Shown: positions 35,690 to 47,043, counted from the stretch's first letter. The stretch: 64,000 bases of DNA from Dermatemys mawii (GCA_007922305.1 ML677335.1:22477904-22541903), one strand, 5' to 3'. Notes: generated from the sequence alone by a model not told the origin. Numbers and translations are program-made.

Positions 35690-36240
35690 TTCAGGGCATG
35701 CTGGCATGATTTTCAAACTAATGTTGGCCAACGTGGGCTCAGCAATGCTCTCCACCATTATGCTGACAACCATGAATAGCAAGAGGCTGCTTTTGCTGTA
35801 TTTTTTAGCTCTTGAAGCCACATACTTATGGTTTTGGACACAGCAACAGGAGCAGCTCCTCTAGCGGGAACCACACATTCAGCAGTGGTGGAGGGAGGAC
35901 GAGGATAACAATGAGCAACTGCTGCTAAAGAAACAGCTTATGGAGCCATTTCACATGGTGCAGCCCTATTTCTGGACTCAGGAAACCTGTGTGATGAGAG
36001 AAGTGTTCTGCAGAGCTGCGATGACCAGAAGGGGCAAGAAAACTTCAGGATGGCAGGTCTCTCCTGCCCCCCCCCACCCCAAGAACTGTGCTGACGTAGA
36101 ACTGGAGCTGCAGCAGCATACCAACATACAGGGCCCCATAGCAATCAAGAAGCAGGTCCAAATTACCAGCTGGAAGCTAGCCCCCCCCCCCCCCAATGTA
36201 TGTTACCAGTCCATAGTCAACCAGTCTTATGAGATCAACT
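35690..36240 (+). pseudogene. Harbinger-type (HARBI1-like) transposase fragment
   Basis: With stops and frame changes, plus-strand translation gives SKRLLLLYFLALEATYLWFW, WWREDEDNNEQLLLKKQLME and, further on, QGPIAIKKQVQITSWKLA, then SIVNQ. This matches the N-terminal part of HARBI1-like transposases of PIF/Harbinger elements, where the helix-turn-helix part reads roughly VAIALWKLAT...YRSV...FGVGKS. The DDE catalytic region is absent. Runs of C at 36061-36076 and 36181-36194 interrupt it. A dead fragment. Confidence 0.65.
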
Positions 36241-36297
36241 GTTGGGGCCATTGTCATAAAGGTGTGTGCTGCCTTTCATAAGGTATTGTTGCACTGG

Positions 36298-36425
36298 GTA
36301 ATCATATGTTTTTCTAAAAGATGTGCTCTAGGAATGATTCTGGAGATGTTCTAGGGCCTGCCTTACACAGGAGGTCAGAGGGAGTATCACACTGGTCCCT
36401 TCGGGCCTTGGTATCCATGAATGAC
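36298..36425 (+). mobile_element. CR1 LINE 3' tail, plus strand
   Basis: GTGCTCTAGGAATGATTCTG, GGGCCTGCCTTACACAGGAGGTCAGAGGG and ACTGGTCCCTTCGGGCCTTGGTATCCATGA match the CR1 3' UTR end. About 130 bp, sitting between the Harbinger fragment and the DIRS1-like element. Confidence 0.8.
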
Positions 36426-36639
36426 TTTCAATATGACCTAAGGCCATGCTTAAGTACTCTCTTTTGGTTTAAAAATCAAAGATACTGACCAAGCTTTGGA
36501 GTGTATAATTTTGTGCCCTACTTTGCATGCTAGTCAGAGAAGTTGCCCTATATTAAAAAGTCAAATTAAAATTAAGGAAATCTTTGCACCAGAAGAAAAC
36601 AAAATTTTAATTTCACGCAAAGGAAATTTCATCTCCAGG

Positions 36640-38896
36640 CCACCTCCCATAGACAGCCACGCCCATCAGGACCTTCTGTGCAGAGTGGTGTGCAACAAGG
36701 GCCTGCAGACCAAGGAGGTGGTGGAGTCAGAGGACCCGATGGTAGACATTTTGGCCCTGGAAGCTCTGTTGACGGTTGCCCTGCTCATCAAAACTATTCA
36801 GGCCCATGCCAAGAATATCTGGCAGACTCTGCCTCTATCCTGCCTACAGCCAAAAGATGTAGAGGGGAAGTACTTCGTGCCCTTGAAGGGATACAAATAC
36901 CTCTTCACACACCCACAGCCATGCTCTCTGGTGGTTGCGGCCGTGAATGAGAAAGAGGCAGGGACAGCAAGCCCCAGAACCCAAATCCAAAGACGCCAAG
37001 TGACTGGACTTATTTGGCTGCAAAGTGTATTCCACGAGGGGGCTCCAGCTCAGGATTGCCAACCAGCAGGCAACTCCTGAGCCCGTATAACTTCAACTCT
37101 TGGAACTCGATGCTCAAGTTCAAGGAGCTTGTGCCATCTGAGTCTAGGAAGGAGGTTGGGGCTATAGTAGAAGAGGACAAGGAAATGACATGGACCTCTT
37201 CACAGGCCTCACTGGCCTCTGTGGATTCAGCAGGGCCTACCTTGTCTTCAGGAACTGTCATGAGGCACACCTCTTGGTTACAAGCCTCAGGCCTACTTCC
37301 TGAGGTTCAGACAACGCAGGACCTGCCCTTTGACAGGGCAGGCCTGTTTGCTGCATAGCCTAGAGGTCTCCAGGGTGACTATGAATGAAGTCCTTGGGTA
37401 TACACACCCCAACAACCCAAAGGAAGAACTTCAAGCCTCAGCAGCCACAACAGTGCTCCTACCCTGCTCGACTGAGGCAGGACTTTTATAGATGAAGGGG
37501 AAGGAAAGGCAAAATAAAGCCTTCCAACCCCCCATCTGGACAAGGCCAGGGCCCAACCAAACCATCGTATGGTTCCAAGCAGGCCTTTTGAAGGCACACC
37601 CATGGGTGGTGTACCAGACTTACCCCTGGATCCTTCCCTGTCCTTCTTGAATAGTTTGTCTCATGTCTACCATGCATGGTCCCAAATAACCTTGGATTGC
37701 TGGGTCCTCTGCATAGTGGAAGTAGGATACTCTCTCCAGTTCTGCTCCTACCCACTCTCTCACAAACATCTCTTCATCCAGGAGGTGCAGGCGCTCCTCG
37801 TCACAGGAGCCGTGGAGGAAGTTCCTCATGAGGTATGGGGCAAGGGATACAACTCCTGATATTTCCTAATCCTCAAAGCCAAAGCGGGTCTCAGACCTAT
37901 CCTGGACCTGTGTGGGCACAATAAGTTCATGGTAAAGTTGAAGTTCTTCATGGTCTCCCTAGGCACTATTATCCCCTCCCTGAATCTGGGAGACTGGTAT
38001 GCTGCCCTTGACATGAAGGACACGTATTTCCACATAGTGATTTGTTGTGTACACAGGTGCTTCCTGCACTTTGTGGTCAACCATGAAGATTATCAGTTCA
38101 CAGCCCTTCCATTTGGCCTCTCAACAGCCTCAAGTGTTCACCAAGCACATGTTGGTCGTGGCTGCCCTCCTCCATTGACAGCAGGTGCAAGTATACCCCT
38201 ACCTTAATGACTAGCTGCTCAGGGGCTGCACCAGAGGGCAGGTACAGTCTCAATTCCGCTTGGTCAGGAGTACTTTCAAGTGGCTCAGACTCCTCCACAA
38301 TGTGGGAAGTCGACTCTGAAACTGACCCAGAAAATAGAATTCATTGGGGCAGTGTTAGACTCCCTTCAGGCATGGGCCCTCCTCCTGGAATCCTGATTCC
38401 AAGCTATTATGAACATCATTCAAAGTCTTCAGCAATTCCCAAACTCAAGAGTAAGAGGGTACATTAGTCTTCTCAGCCACATGGCATCTTGCTTTGCACG
38501 TACATGACCCAGCATGTCAGGCTCTGGCTCAAACTGTTGCAGGTGTGCCTCACATTGGCCTACCCCCTGGGGTGCAACAACTTGAATTTGGTGGTCACAG
38601 TTCCAGGAAAGGTCCTCATGTCACTCCACTTATGGCTTGACCCCCGAGCAGTGTGCAGAGAAGTCCCCTGCCTTCCTTGTCCCTGGTTATGGATGTGTCA
38701 GCTATGGGGGGTGGGGGTGGAGGGGCACATTTCTGGGGGACCTTCAAACACAGGGCCTATGGCAACAGAATGAGCTCTCACTCCATATCAAAATCAAGGA
38801 GCTGATGGCGGTGTGCCTTGTTTGCCAGGCCTTTCAGCCCCGACTGGAAGGGCAGTGCATAGCTGTTCTAACAGACAACACCATAGCCATGTTTTA
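36640..38896 (+). pseudogene. DIRS1-like retrotransposon, internally broken and 3'-truncated
   Basis: The first third encodes a gag-like protein: IDSHAHQDLLCRVVCNKGLQ, MVDILALEALLTVALLIKTIQA and, after a frame change, YNFNSWNSMLKFKELVPSES. From about 37770 comes a DIRS reverse transcriptase: LLVTGAVEEVP, KAGLRPILDLC, GDWYAALDMKDTYFHI and FTALPFGLS, followed by a damaged YLND at the catalytic YxDD site with a stop next to it. An RNase H portion ends in [11 protein letters not shown] at about 38895. Frameshifts and stops make it inactive. No tyrosine recombinase or right terminal repeat was seen; a CR1 3' end follows directly. Confidence 0.8.
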
Positions 38897-39830
38897 TCTT
38901 CATTAATGATCTGGAGGATGGTGTGGACTGCACCCCTCAGCAAGTTTGCAAATGAGACTAAACTGGGAGGAGCGGTAGATACACTGGAGGTTAGGGATTG
39001 GATACAGATGGACCTAGACACATTAGAGGATTGGACCAAAAGAAATCTGCTGAGGTTCAACAAGGACAAGTGCAGAGTCCTGCATTTAGGATGGAAGAAT
39101 CCCATGTACTGCTACAGACTAGGGACCGAATGGCTAGGCAACAGTTCTGCATAAAAGGACCTAAGGGTTACAGTGGACAAGAAGCTGGACATAAGTCAAG
39201 TGTGCCTTTGTTGCCAAGGAGGCTAATAGCATTTTGGGCTGTATAAGTAAGGACTCTGCCAGCAGATCGGTGGAAGTGATCATTACCCTCTATTTGGCAT
39301 TGGTGAGGCCTTGTCTGGAGTACTGAGTCTAGTTTTGGGCCCCACATTACAAGAACCATGAGGAAAAATTGAAGAGAGTCCAGAGGAGGGCAACAAAAAT
39401 GATTAGGGTGCTGGAACACATGATTTATGAGGAGAGGCTGAGGGAACTGGGATTATTTAGCCTGCAGAAGAGAAAAATGGGGACAGGGGAGATTTGATAG
39501 CTACTTTCAACTACCTGAAAGGGGGACCAAAGGAGGATGGATCTAGACTGTTCTCAGTGGTAGCAGATGACAGAACAAGGAGTAATGGTCTCCAGTTGCA
39601 GTGAGGAAGGTTTAGGTTGGATATTGGGAAAATCTTTTTCACTAGGAGGGTGGTGAAGCCCTGGAATGGAGGTGGTGGAATCTCCTTCCTTAGAGGTTTT
39701 TAAGGTCAGGCTTGACAAAGTCCTGGCTGGGATGATTTAGTTGGGGATTAGGTCCTGTTCTGAGTAGGAGATTGGACTAGATGACCTCCTGAGGTCCCCT
39801 CCGCCCCTGATATTCCATGATACAAGTATG
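38897..39830 (+). mobile_element. CR1 LINE 3' end (RT C-terminus and 3' UTR)
   Basis: Begins TTCATTAATGATCTGGAGGA and encodes, with a disruption, [40 protein letters not shown] and WLGNSSA, the C-terminal part of CR1 reverse transcriptase. The 3' UTR runs through AAGAGAGTCCAGAGGAGGGCAAC to GACCTCCTGAGGTCCCCTCC and ends in ATATTCCATGATA. It is joined directly to the DIRS1-like sequence on its left. Confidence 0.9.
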
Positions 39831-40499
39831 GTAATGATAATAAAGTTGCCTTAATTACCCTGACACAGTTAATAAAAACAACAGTACCACAGCAAAATAT
39901 TGCAAGAAAGCCAGTTTCATAGTACTCAGTTACAAAACAGCACTAGTACAATCAATGTGATTTTGTGGATGAAGATGTAGAAAGAGGCAGAGACAATACT
40001 TAAAATGAAAGTAAAAAGAAGAACAGAAAAAAGAATTGAGACTTCAGAGAGAAAAGATAAAGCAAGGACAAAAAATCCAAGTTGTTTTTAGAGACAAAAT
40101 ATATTATGAAGTGTGTAATACAATATGTATTTTGATAGGAACTTTAGACTAAAAAAATCCAAATATTAGTCATTTATGCTAGAGAGGTATCTCCAGAGTG
40201 CTGTGTTTAAATTGTATATGTGGGTGCCATTATCTAACTTAACCACAGCAAGTAGATGCTTGTTCACAGCAACACCTCCTAAGAGCAACCACTTCTTAGG
40301 AGCAACATGTGTTTTCTTTAAAAAAGCTCCAGTTCCTTATTTAATCCCATGTTACCCTCCCCTCAAAAACAGACATAGAGCGCTGTTGCTATAGATGGTA
40401 CAGTACTTATTAAATGTTCTTGGCCTTATTTTTTGCATCCTTTGTCCTCCCTGCCCCCACATCACTCTCACTCCTCGCACCATGTCAGAAATCCAGACT
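39831..40499. other. Upstream flank of the EIF4EBP2 CpG island
   Basis: AT-rich sequence without recognised repeats; composition shifts to GC-rich at about 40500. The intergenic stretches 33831-34269 and 34863-35489 are also without recognised genes. Confidence 0.5.
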
Positions 40500-41118
40500 G
40501 TAAACCCCCCTCCCCGCCCCCGAGCAGTGACGGTCTCTTTTATTAGGTCTGTAAAGGGCCGTAGGGGGCACCGTTAGCAATCGGTGTACGAAGACGGTAC
40601 AAGCGAGCTCTGCACGGCAGCGTTGCACCAGAGGTGTGTGCACGCCAACCCCGTTCCTGCCCGCAGAGCGCTACGCCCACCAGGCCCGCGGTGCACTGAA
40701 CACACACGTGCGTCCCAAGCGTGTTGCCAGCACTACGTGCGGCCCCCGCGGCGAGCTTGGCCCAGGAGACTCGAGCCGCTCGCGAGCCGGGGCTGAGTCC
40801 CGCTTGGCGCGGCCTAGGACAAGGGGGCGAGTCGCCTCAGCGCGATGCCCACAAGCGGGTGGGCATCAAGCGCCGGGGGAGCCCCGCAGAGACGCGTGTC
40901 CGGAGCGGGCCCACCAGCCCGCGTAACAGCAGCTGCCACAGGCCGCCCCCCCTACCCCAGACTGCTCCTCCCCGCCGCCTGTCCCCGCCCCTCCCTTCGC
41001 GGCCGTCGGCCCCCGCCCCGGGTTTCCTGCTGCTGGCGGAGGCCGAGGGAGAAGCTGGCGGTGGAGGCGGTGGACGGAGAGAAAGCGCCGAGGAACCGGA
41101 GACGAGAGGCGGCTGCTG

Positions 41119-41138
41119 CCCCCCCCCCCCCCCCCCCC
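41119..41138 (+). repeat. Run of 20 C residues upstream of the EIF4EBP2 start
   Basis: Uninterrupted C tract about 100 bases before the ATG, in the CpG island. It may be transcribed as 5' UTR. Confidence 0.9.
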
Positions 41139-41238
41139 AGCGCGAGTCCAGCGCCGCCGCCTCCACCACCGCCTCCTTCAGCGTCCCTCCCCCACAGCCA
41201 CCTACCTCCCCCAGCAGCCGGGACAATAGAGCGGGGAG

Positions 41239-41377
41239 ATGTCCTCCTCCGGCGGCCACCAGCACAGCCAGAGCCGGGCCATCCCCACCAGGACGGTGCC
41301 CATCAGCGACGCCACGCAGCTACCTCATGACTATTGCACCACGCCCGGGGGGACCCTGTTTTCCACCACTCCTGGAG
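41239..41377 (+). CDS. EIF4EBP2: EIF4EBP2 coding exon 1 (eIF4E-binding protein 2, N-terminus)
   Basis: First coding exon of a 4E-BP, a small, intrinsically disordered cytoplasmic repressor that binds eIF4E and blocks eIF4G recruitment and cap-dependent translation. The exon encodes residues 1-46 plus one base. Visible are the MSSS start, the RAIP motif at residues 13-16 (Raptor contact) and two TTPGG-type sites whose threonines 35 and 44 correspond to human 4E-BP2 Thr37 and Thr46, the mTORC1 priming sites. The ATG has G at -3 and lies in a CpG-rich stretch. The exon ends CCTGGAG before a GTAAAG donor, leaving phase 1, which matches exon 2. The SSGGHQHS stretch is two residues shorter than my recollection of human 4E-BP2. 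The later HNPF-free sequence and the [10 protein letters not shown] block favour paralogue 2 over EIF4EBP1 or EIF4EBP3. Confidence 0.96.
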
Positions 41378-44300
41378 GTAAAGCGCACCCCCCTGCTGGC
41401 CGGGCCCAGGCCTCCATCAACACACGCACCAGTCTCCTCCTGCAGGCAACCCTTCGGGGCTCCGTGCAACCCGCCGCGGGGAAATGTGCGTGCAATTAAC
41501 GGGAGGGAGAGATTAGAGATGCACCAAAGTACATGCAATTAACGCTACACAGCTGGCAGTTTTAATGGGGGCGGGGGAGCGGGGAAAGCGCATGCAATTA
41601 ACGGGGGGAGGGCAATTAGAGAAGTGCATGCAATTAATGCTACAGCGGGTGCAACTGAAGGGGAGAACGTGCGGGAAAGTGCAGATGGTGATATGCGAAG
41701 CAGGCGCGACCCCCACTTTGAAGCACTCAAGTTTATTACTGCTTGTGACGGGGCGGGTGGGGGCTTCATCTATAGGGTTGCCTCTTTTCTGTTCTCTCCC
41801 CTGGGACCTCAAAGCACGGCGTATTGGGTAGTGCTGTACACAGCCAGAGGCTTTGGTGGGGAGCACAGAGAAATAGGTGCACCAGAGATTGTTGCACAAA
41901 GGGAGGGAGAGACTCCAGCCCCGCTCTGTATGTATTTGCAGTGTTTGGTTTTTCTTCGGAAGGAACGCGGGAGGGGAGGGAAGGAGCTTGTGCTGAGTCT
42001 GGAGCCAGTTGCACTGGCCCCCAAGCTCCTTCTCCCTTTCTGGTGTGGGGCTAGCAGGGAGATATTTGTAAACAAGGCCTAGGACTCTAGGACAAGCCCG
42101 TGACTGTTGCACAATAGGGGAGGCGATTCTCTAGCAGCTGCAGGAGGGAAACATGAAATCCCTCGAGAACTTGGGATGCCCCCAGCGTGGCACCAGCCTC
42201 TGGCCCTTATCAAGGGGGCTTGGGCTTCTTTTAGCTCTGACTAAAGAAATGCATCAGCCAGCGTGGAGGGCTCAGTTTAAGGAAGTGCTATCTGCACTGC
42301 AGACTAACACGGATGTAGACTGTGCAGCAACCTCCGTTTAGGCCTGTTCTTAGACAGCAAGGCCTGTATAAACCTCTTGATATGCCTGCTGCTCTTGTTG
42401 ATTTTATTAATAAAATCAACAAATAGGAGTCAAGGCATAGGAGCACCAGAGATCCTATTTCTATTTAAAACTAAAGCTTAATCTTGGCATCTCCCCGAAG
42501 ACAAGGCTGACTCATGAAATAATTCCTCCCCACCACCCCAAATAAACACTGATTAACAGTAAGCCCCATGATGTGTTACATGACTTAAATGCGTGAATGG
42601 TAGAAGCTGACATGCATACAGACAGGATTCCTGAGCTAAATATTGACTCTGTTCCCCTGAGGGGGACCTCCTGGCAAAGAACTCACAGATATTTCAGTCA
42701 GCAATGCTGTTTTGTTATTAAAGAGCTAAGCAGTCATTTCACTGTAGTTTTCAGGGATGCTTTAAAAATAGTGCCCTGGTTCCTGGCTTAGATCAGTGGT
42801 AACATATGTGGAAAGAAATTATTAGTGGAACTCTATCCTAATTTTCCTTATGGTCAAACAGGACTAAAACAAAAATATTCAGAGTTGAGAACCTGCTGGT
42901 TTGTTAGGGGTTTTTTTCTTTTTCTTTTTTTCCCCCAGTATAGTTTTCCCAAAGCCCAGGCCTCTTATTTCCACTTCATTTTAGGCCCAAGATTGTTTCC
43001 ATTCCTCTTACACTGGACCTTGTTTGCCCTTTCATTGTTGCAAATTATGTGAACATGAGAATTCCACATCATTGCTCTATCCTATTTTTCTTGTATGTAA
43101 CTCTTCTCAGCTGGCCGAGGGCCTGGTTTGTATGTATGTATGTTGATATCTGCTAAAGAAGCAGGCCTGTCTTCCACTCTCTCTTGACTCTTTCACTTGC
43201 TCTCTTTGCAGATGGCTATACAAATGTAAACATTAGTGTGACTTTTCTGTGGCTTCCAGAAAGTAGCAAATACAGTTGTGGTGGTGTGTGCATTTTACGG
43301 GCCATGTGTACTATTGCTGCATCCTCCCATGTAATGGACTCCCATCATTGCACTTTTTTCCCCTTCATATTAGGTATTTTTAAATTCTTTCTGGCTATTA
43401 AGGTATTAAGTGGAGCCTTGCTTCTGTTACGGTATTTTGTGTTGGCAGGAGGTGGCTTGCCATTGAAGGTTATCTATAAATGAAGAAAAAAGTAACTAGA
43501 TTATTAGATGTATGTGCAGAATGTAATAAAGAAGCGGGATAAAAGGGACAGAATATTAATAAATTCATGTAACCTAAATACTTGTTCTGAATCTACTGTG
43601 GGTGGTGAAATCCCTGCTTGGTGTGACATAGAATATATCATGCTGGTGGTGTTAAATCTTTGAAATATTCATGGAGCAGGATGATTTAAAAAAAATCACA
43701 AAATGATACAATTTTTGAAAAGGAGTACCTGACCTCACAGGCTTGTATTAGTCTACAATGGGGTTCTGTTGTGTTAAGAGTAGGGTTGCAGGACTTTCTG
43801 TTCCTATTTTTCCTTAATTAGCCTACATTTTAGCAATTATTCTGGGGCAAGAATACACCATGGGAGCTTCACATCTGTGCCACTGCTACCCAGAAGCATC
43901 AGAACGAAACTGACCAGATTCTTTTTGCTGCTCCTGCTGCAGAATATTATAAACAGGAGTAAGAAAGGTACAAAAGGTGTTGGGTGCTGTAGAATTTGGG
44001 GTGCAAAGGAGAGCTGAGCAAGTTTGCATTGTGTTCTGTGTGCACATCCCTTCTCCTCCGAGCACTGCACTTTCGCAGCTGGAGCAGCAGAGTGCAGTTG
44101 ACTGGAACTTTTAATTTCACTTTGCTGTCCTTGCTTGTGCCTTGATGGGAGTTACAGAGGGATCTAAATTCCATCTTCTCAACCTGGCATATTTGGGGAA
44201 GAAGTAACATTTAGAATGTCTTCACTGAGAAATCCCAGAATCCCACAACAAGGAAGAGGCATAGTTAAATAAATATGAAGAGTGATGTGCAGAAGAAATG

Positions 44301-46334
44301 TGAAAGGGAATGATGAAAAAATAAAGGGTGGAGAGAAATGTTTAATTAAAGTGGGAGTGAGGGGGAAACAAAGATAGACCTCAAAAATGAACTCCCCTGC
44401 CCTAGAACATTTGAATTAAAAAAGCAGTAGAAAACTCCTTCCACCTCATACGGCTCCTGCAACAAGCCATGCTGCCCTTGGTTCAGTGGTAGGTGTGACA
44501 GTTTAATGAGTGGTTCTGAATGAGTTGTTGATCCATGCTGGGAAACTGAAAGAAGTAATGTTAAGTGTGAGTTAATGTGCTGAATATTATTTTTATAGTA
44601 ATAGTTAATATTTAGGACTTTAAAACTTTACAAGGTCAAATCCATGCACTTAAAACACCTTTCATCCAAGGATCTCAAAGTACATTACGAAGATGGGGAA
44701 ATACTACTGTATTTATTTATTTCTCTTTTAGGGCCTCAGTTTTCTTATGACGCTAAGTGACTTGCCCAGGTTTATAAGAGATAAGTGGCAGAGTCAGGTA
44801 TAGAACCAACAACTCCCAGTTCCCTGCTCCTTAGAATTGTTGCCTTCCAGAAAGATGCTCCCAAAATAAAGGGTCTGTATATATATCCACATCTATCTGA
44901 ATTTTGTATTGATTATTGTTGTAAGTAATGCCTAAAATTACTATAACTGAGATTAGTGGTTGAAGGAAATATATATTTTTAGTTTACTTACTTTGTACAT
45001 TCTGGCAGCACTTTCTGTCCACTCTCTTTAACTGTTTCCCCCTTGCTTTGAGCAAGACCCACAATTTTTTTTATATATATTTAAAGAAAAATGTGATTGT
45101 AGAACTCCTACTATGGGGTGGGGGAGTTCTCACAGGTGTAGGACTGCTGTTAAATTTGTATTTTTTTAAACTAACATCATATTAATGGTGTCCTTTTCAT
45201 AAGTGACACAGGTAAGAGTTTATCCCAGATATTAGAAAATTAAGAGCTAGTGCAGAGCCCGCAGGAACAGAGTATTGAAGACTAGCATTTGTGAGTGTGG
45301 CTGAGGACAACTGTAGGGGACAGGAAATGTACAAAAACAGAATCCTAGTTCGGTGCTTAGGGAGCAGCAAGAGCCAGTAGAAGCTAAGGACAGGCAACAC
45401 AGAACTCTGAATGAGGATGCCGAGGCTATAGATAGGATATATAGTCCTATTTGTACAGACTCCCTTCTGTTTTCTGTTGCCTGTCCTTTTGAGTTCATGG
45501 TAGTGCTTTAATTTGAAAGCCACCAACTATACCTTATCACCTGCCACAGACATTGGCTGTTTTCCTGTGTGGACAGAAATCATTATAAGAAAGAGAAGAG
45601 TCCTGTCTTTAATAACTTCGTTCTGTAGAAGGTTTCTGGGAATGTTTTGAACTGATCCAATGTTTAACTCTTTTGCATTCAGAGGTGCCTTTACATGTGC
45701 AGTCCTCCTGGTGAAGGGTCCCCTTAAAAATTACCAGTTCAGAAAACAGGAGTAGAGGTCCCTGTGAACTGCCCTGTTTGTTTCTGGGAAAGAGCCCTTG
45801 GCTATCTTTTCATCATCCTGTTAGACAGTGGCAATTACTATTTCATTTTTCCCCCTTGCCTGGAGCCATTATTTCAGGAGGCTTCTTTGCTGCTAAGTGT
45901 GCTTTTTATTTCTGCTTGTCAGTGGAGTAATCTCTCAACACCCACAGCTTAAGAACTACTAAGACACTAGGTGTTGTTCTCCCTCACCCTCCAACCTGCC
46001 TGAACTGAGACACGAAAATATTTTGTGGACTCCCAATGCCACTTGAATCCAAGTAGCAAAATTTCTGATGAATATTTCATCTGGTACCCTATTAGTACTA
46101 CCTGAAATTTTAAATAATATCTCCCAGAAGCTCTAATCAGGATCAGGACCCATTAGTCCTAGTTGCTGTGCCAGGGATGGGGGCAGGGGTAATAAAATAA
46201 GACTTCAGGTGTTGCTCTGCAATTCAAACACAAAGAGCTTTGGACAGGATACAAAATATATTGTTGCAAAACAGCTCCCCATGGGTAAGATGTCTGATGC
46301 CCCCTTTAGGTGTGGAATGACTGAGAGTCCAAGT
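41378..46334 (+). other. EIF4EBP2 intron 1, first part
   Basis: The first 600 bases stay GC-rich, with an irregular recurring CATGCAATTAACG-type phrase (near 41490, 41534, 41592 and 41628). The rest is unique-looking, with one MIR remnant listed separately. A 199-codon minus frame at 41513-42112 shows no domain. Confidence 0.5.
44580..44840. repeat. MIR / CORE-SINE remnant
   Basis: Decayed copy with CACCTTTCATCCAAGGATCTCAAAG, GCCTCAGTTTTC, AAGTGACTTGCCCAGG and AAGTGGCAGAGTCAGGTATAGAACC. In EIF4EBP2 intron 1. Confidence 0.7.
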
Positions 46335-46342
46335 GCCTAGAA

Positions 46343-47043
46343 CAAGGGTGGGCAAACTGCAGCCCATGGGCCACATCCGGGCCCTTCCTGATCGGCCCCT
46401 GAGCTTCTAGCGGGGAGGCTGCTCTGGCCCCTCCCCTGCTGTTCCCCCTCATCTCTCTCAGCATGCCGTGTGGGCAGCGCTCTGACCCATAGCTCCTCCT
46501 GGGCAGCGCCACAGTGGCAGGGTCAGTTCCAGCGGGGCCTGAGCTCTTGCCGCTCCGAGCAGTGTCATAAAGGGGTGAGGCTGCGAGCGCTGGCGGGGCA
46601 GTGTGTCTCGCTCCGACCGGCCTGAGCAGCATGGTAAGGGAGTCGGGTCCGGGCTGGGCAGGGGCCTTGGATAAGGCTAGGGAGTCCCGGGAGTCTATCG
46701 GGGCGGGGGTGTGGATAGCAGGTCGAGGCAGTCGGGGTGGGGAACAAGGGGGTTTGGGTTGGGGGATCTCATGAGGAAGCAGTCAGGGGACAAGGAGCAG
46801 GGGGACTTAGATGGGGGGTATGGTCCTGGGAGGTAGGTAGAGATGTGGCGGGGGGGGGGGGGTGGGAGGGGGTGGTCATGAGACGGAGCAGGGAGGGTTG
46901 GATGGGTTGAAGGTTCTGAGGGAGATGGAAAGTGGGAGGGGGGTCAGATAAGGGGTGGGGCCAGGCTTCCCTATCCTACCCAGCCCTCCATACAATTTTT
47001 AACCTCGATGTGACCCTTGGGCCAAAATGTTTGCCCATACCTG
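46343..47043. mobile_element. hAT-type non-autonomous element, GTGGGCAAA family
   Basis: CAAGGGTGGGCAAACTGCAG at the left; TTTGCCCATACCTG at the right. Flanks GCCTAGAA and ACCTAGAA match at 7 of 8. 701 bp, G-rich interior with a run of G at about 46849-46861. In EIF4EBP2 intron 1. Confidence 0.85.

Larger units (their letters stand above)
40500..41480 (+). promoter_or_regulatory. EIF4EBP2: CpG-island promoter and 5' UTR of EIF4EBP2
   Basis: About 1 kb of very GC-rich, CpG-dense DNA spanning the EIF4EBP2 start codon at 41239 and the first donor. It ends shortly into intron 1, where composition returns to normal. No clear TATA box is placed; this fits a housekeeping-type dispersed promoter. 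A run of 20 C residues at 41119-41138 lies about 100 bases before the ATG and may be in the 5' UTR. The start of transcription cannot be read from sequence. A 273-codon open frame (40721-41542) across this region is Pro/Arg/Ser-rich composition noise. Confidence 0.75.

Noticed and set aside
40721..41542. 273-codon open frame, the longest in the window
   Set aside because: It is Pro/Arg/Ser-rich, crosses the CpG island and the C20 run, overlaps EIF4EBP2 exon 1 in another frame and continues past the exon's splice donor. Composition explains it.
41513..42112. 199-codon minus-strand frame in EIF4EBP2 intron 1
   Set aside because: No recognisable domain; near the CpG-rich edge where stops are rare.
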